Source of the DNA: Paludibacteraceae bacterium
GTDB taxonomy: Bacteria; Bacteroidota; Bacteroidia; Bacteroidales; Paludibacteraceae
Assembly (NCBI GenBank): GCA_024683975.1
Contig: JAIKXR010000032.1
Span: 1 to 53,159 of the forward strand
DNA length: 53,159 nt
Reading direction: 5' to 3'
Shown here: piece by piece, positions 52,966-53,159 of the stretch
Position numbering within the stretch: position 1 is the stretch's first letter
How the letters are laid out: each line of letters begins with the position of its first letter
Program-made: the position numbers and the translations under genes
The notes under the pieces: generated by a model
Told to the model about the DNA's origin: nothing
Seen by the model: only the letters and a program-made list of their open reading frames with translations
Databases searched by the model: none

Positions 52966-52997
52966 TTTGCGTAATTGAAAGTATCGTGGTACTTTTG
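52966..52997 (+). promoter_or_regulatory. promoter of the right-edge gene
   Basis: TTTG at 52966-52969, 20 bases, TACTTTTG at 52990-52997. It lies about 35 bases before the ATG at 53032. The 165 bases before it (52801-52965) hold only a small GCGGCA/TGCCGC hairpin (52829-52847). Confidence 0.82.
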
Positions 52998-53031
52998 CGG
53001 CTGATTTCATTACGACTTAAATCAAACAGAT

Positions 53032-53159
53032 ATGAAAAGATTTGTTTTTATATTATTCTCTCTTTGCATATACCATTATGCATATTCGCAACATTTATAT
53101 CAAGGTTCCAACACCTATGGTACAAAGTTGTACACATGGGATGGTAAACACTTGTATCA
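53032..53159 (+). CDS. exported protein, 5' part only
   Basis: The first 42 codons of a gene cut by the window edge. A signal peptide (MKRFVFILFSLCIYHYAYS) ends near residue 19. The mature start reads HLYQGSNTYGTKLYTWDGKH and then repeats HLY, suggesting a short internal repeat. I do not recognise the family. A strong promoter lies directly upstream. Confidence 0.75.
   Translation, partial: MKRFVFILFSLCIYHYAYSQHLYQGSNTYGTKLYTWDGKHLY

Noticed and set aside
52860..53031. A 95-codon frame across the right-edge intergenic region
   Set aside because: It runs through a perfect promoter and the signal peptide of another gene in a different frame.

Overview
The window is Bacteroidota DNA, most likely from an uncultured Bacteroidales. 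The evidence is the promoter type (TTTG, 19-20 bases, TAnnTTTG, seen about ten times), a short primary sigma factor, a type-2 isoleucyl-tRNA synthetase, two BspA-like leucine-rich-repeat surface proteins, a PorW/SprE-like TPR lipoprotein, a BT_3928-type membrane protein and leaders without strong Shine-Dalgarno sites. Genus cannot be fixed from the sequence alone.

Layout. 1-5600 is accessory DNA: the tail of an ISL3/ISAon1-like transposase, an AAA ATPase with a PD-(D/E)XK-like tail preceded by two dyad repeats 74 bp apart, an AraC regulator, a 580-bp intergenic region with an 11-bp repeat array, a strong promoter and a nested RNA-like structure, then a two-gene operon (EcoRI-type adenine methylase plus DUF262-HNH nuclease). 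5670-15217 is housekeeping: tRNA-Cys, sufB-divIC-ruvC-ribD, then dnaG, a radical SAM protein, a DEAD-box helicase and a 5'-nucleotidase lipoprotein. 15363-25727 is a minus-strand surface and accessory block: a lipoprotein of unknown function, a 1117-aa BspA protein, a YoeB-like toxin-antitoxin pair and a 1566-aa BspA protein. The two BspA proteins share module grammar and a C-terminal tail. 26025-38701 holds secG, a minus operon (M49 dipeptidyl peptidase, a compact AroA, an N-terminally short glycosyltransferase), a plus operon (tsaB, PorW-like TPR lipoprotein, rfbC, rfbD, DUF2461, flippase) and a convergent BT_3928-type gene. 38833-49138 holds ileS, tRNA-Asn, a plus operon for lipid, cell-wall and cofactor functions (PfkB kinase, two PlsC acyltransferases, dacB, birA, HAD phosphatase) and rpoD. 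49416-53159 holds tRNA-Arg, an MmeI-like type IIG restriction-modification gene and the start of an exported protein.

Most unusual points. (1) The type IIG gene carries about eight in-frame copies or half-copies of a 52-55-bp double-palindrome element, in two reading frames, and its methylase motif IV reads STPF where NPPF or NPPY is expected. (2) The leader of the EcoRI-type methylase operon folds into a three-way-junction-like structure containing an intrinsic terminator. (3) Degenerate 11-bp-period arrays occur in two unrelated intergenic regions. No CRISPR array, rRNA or replication origin was seen.
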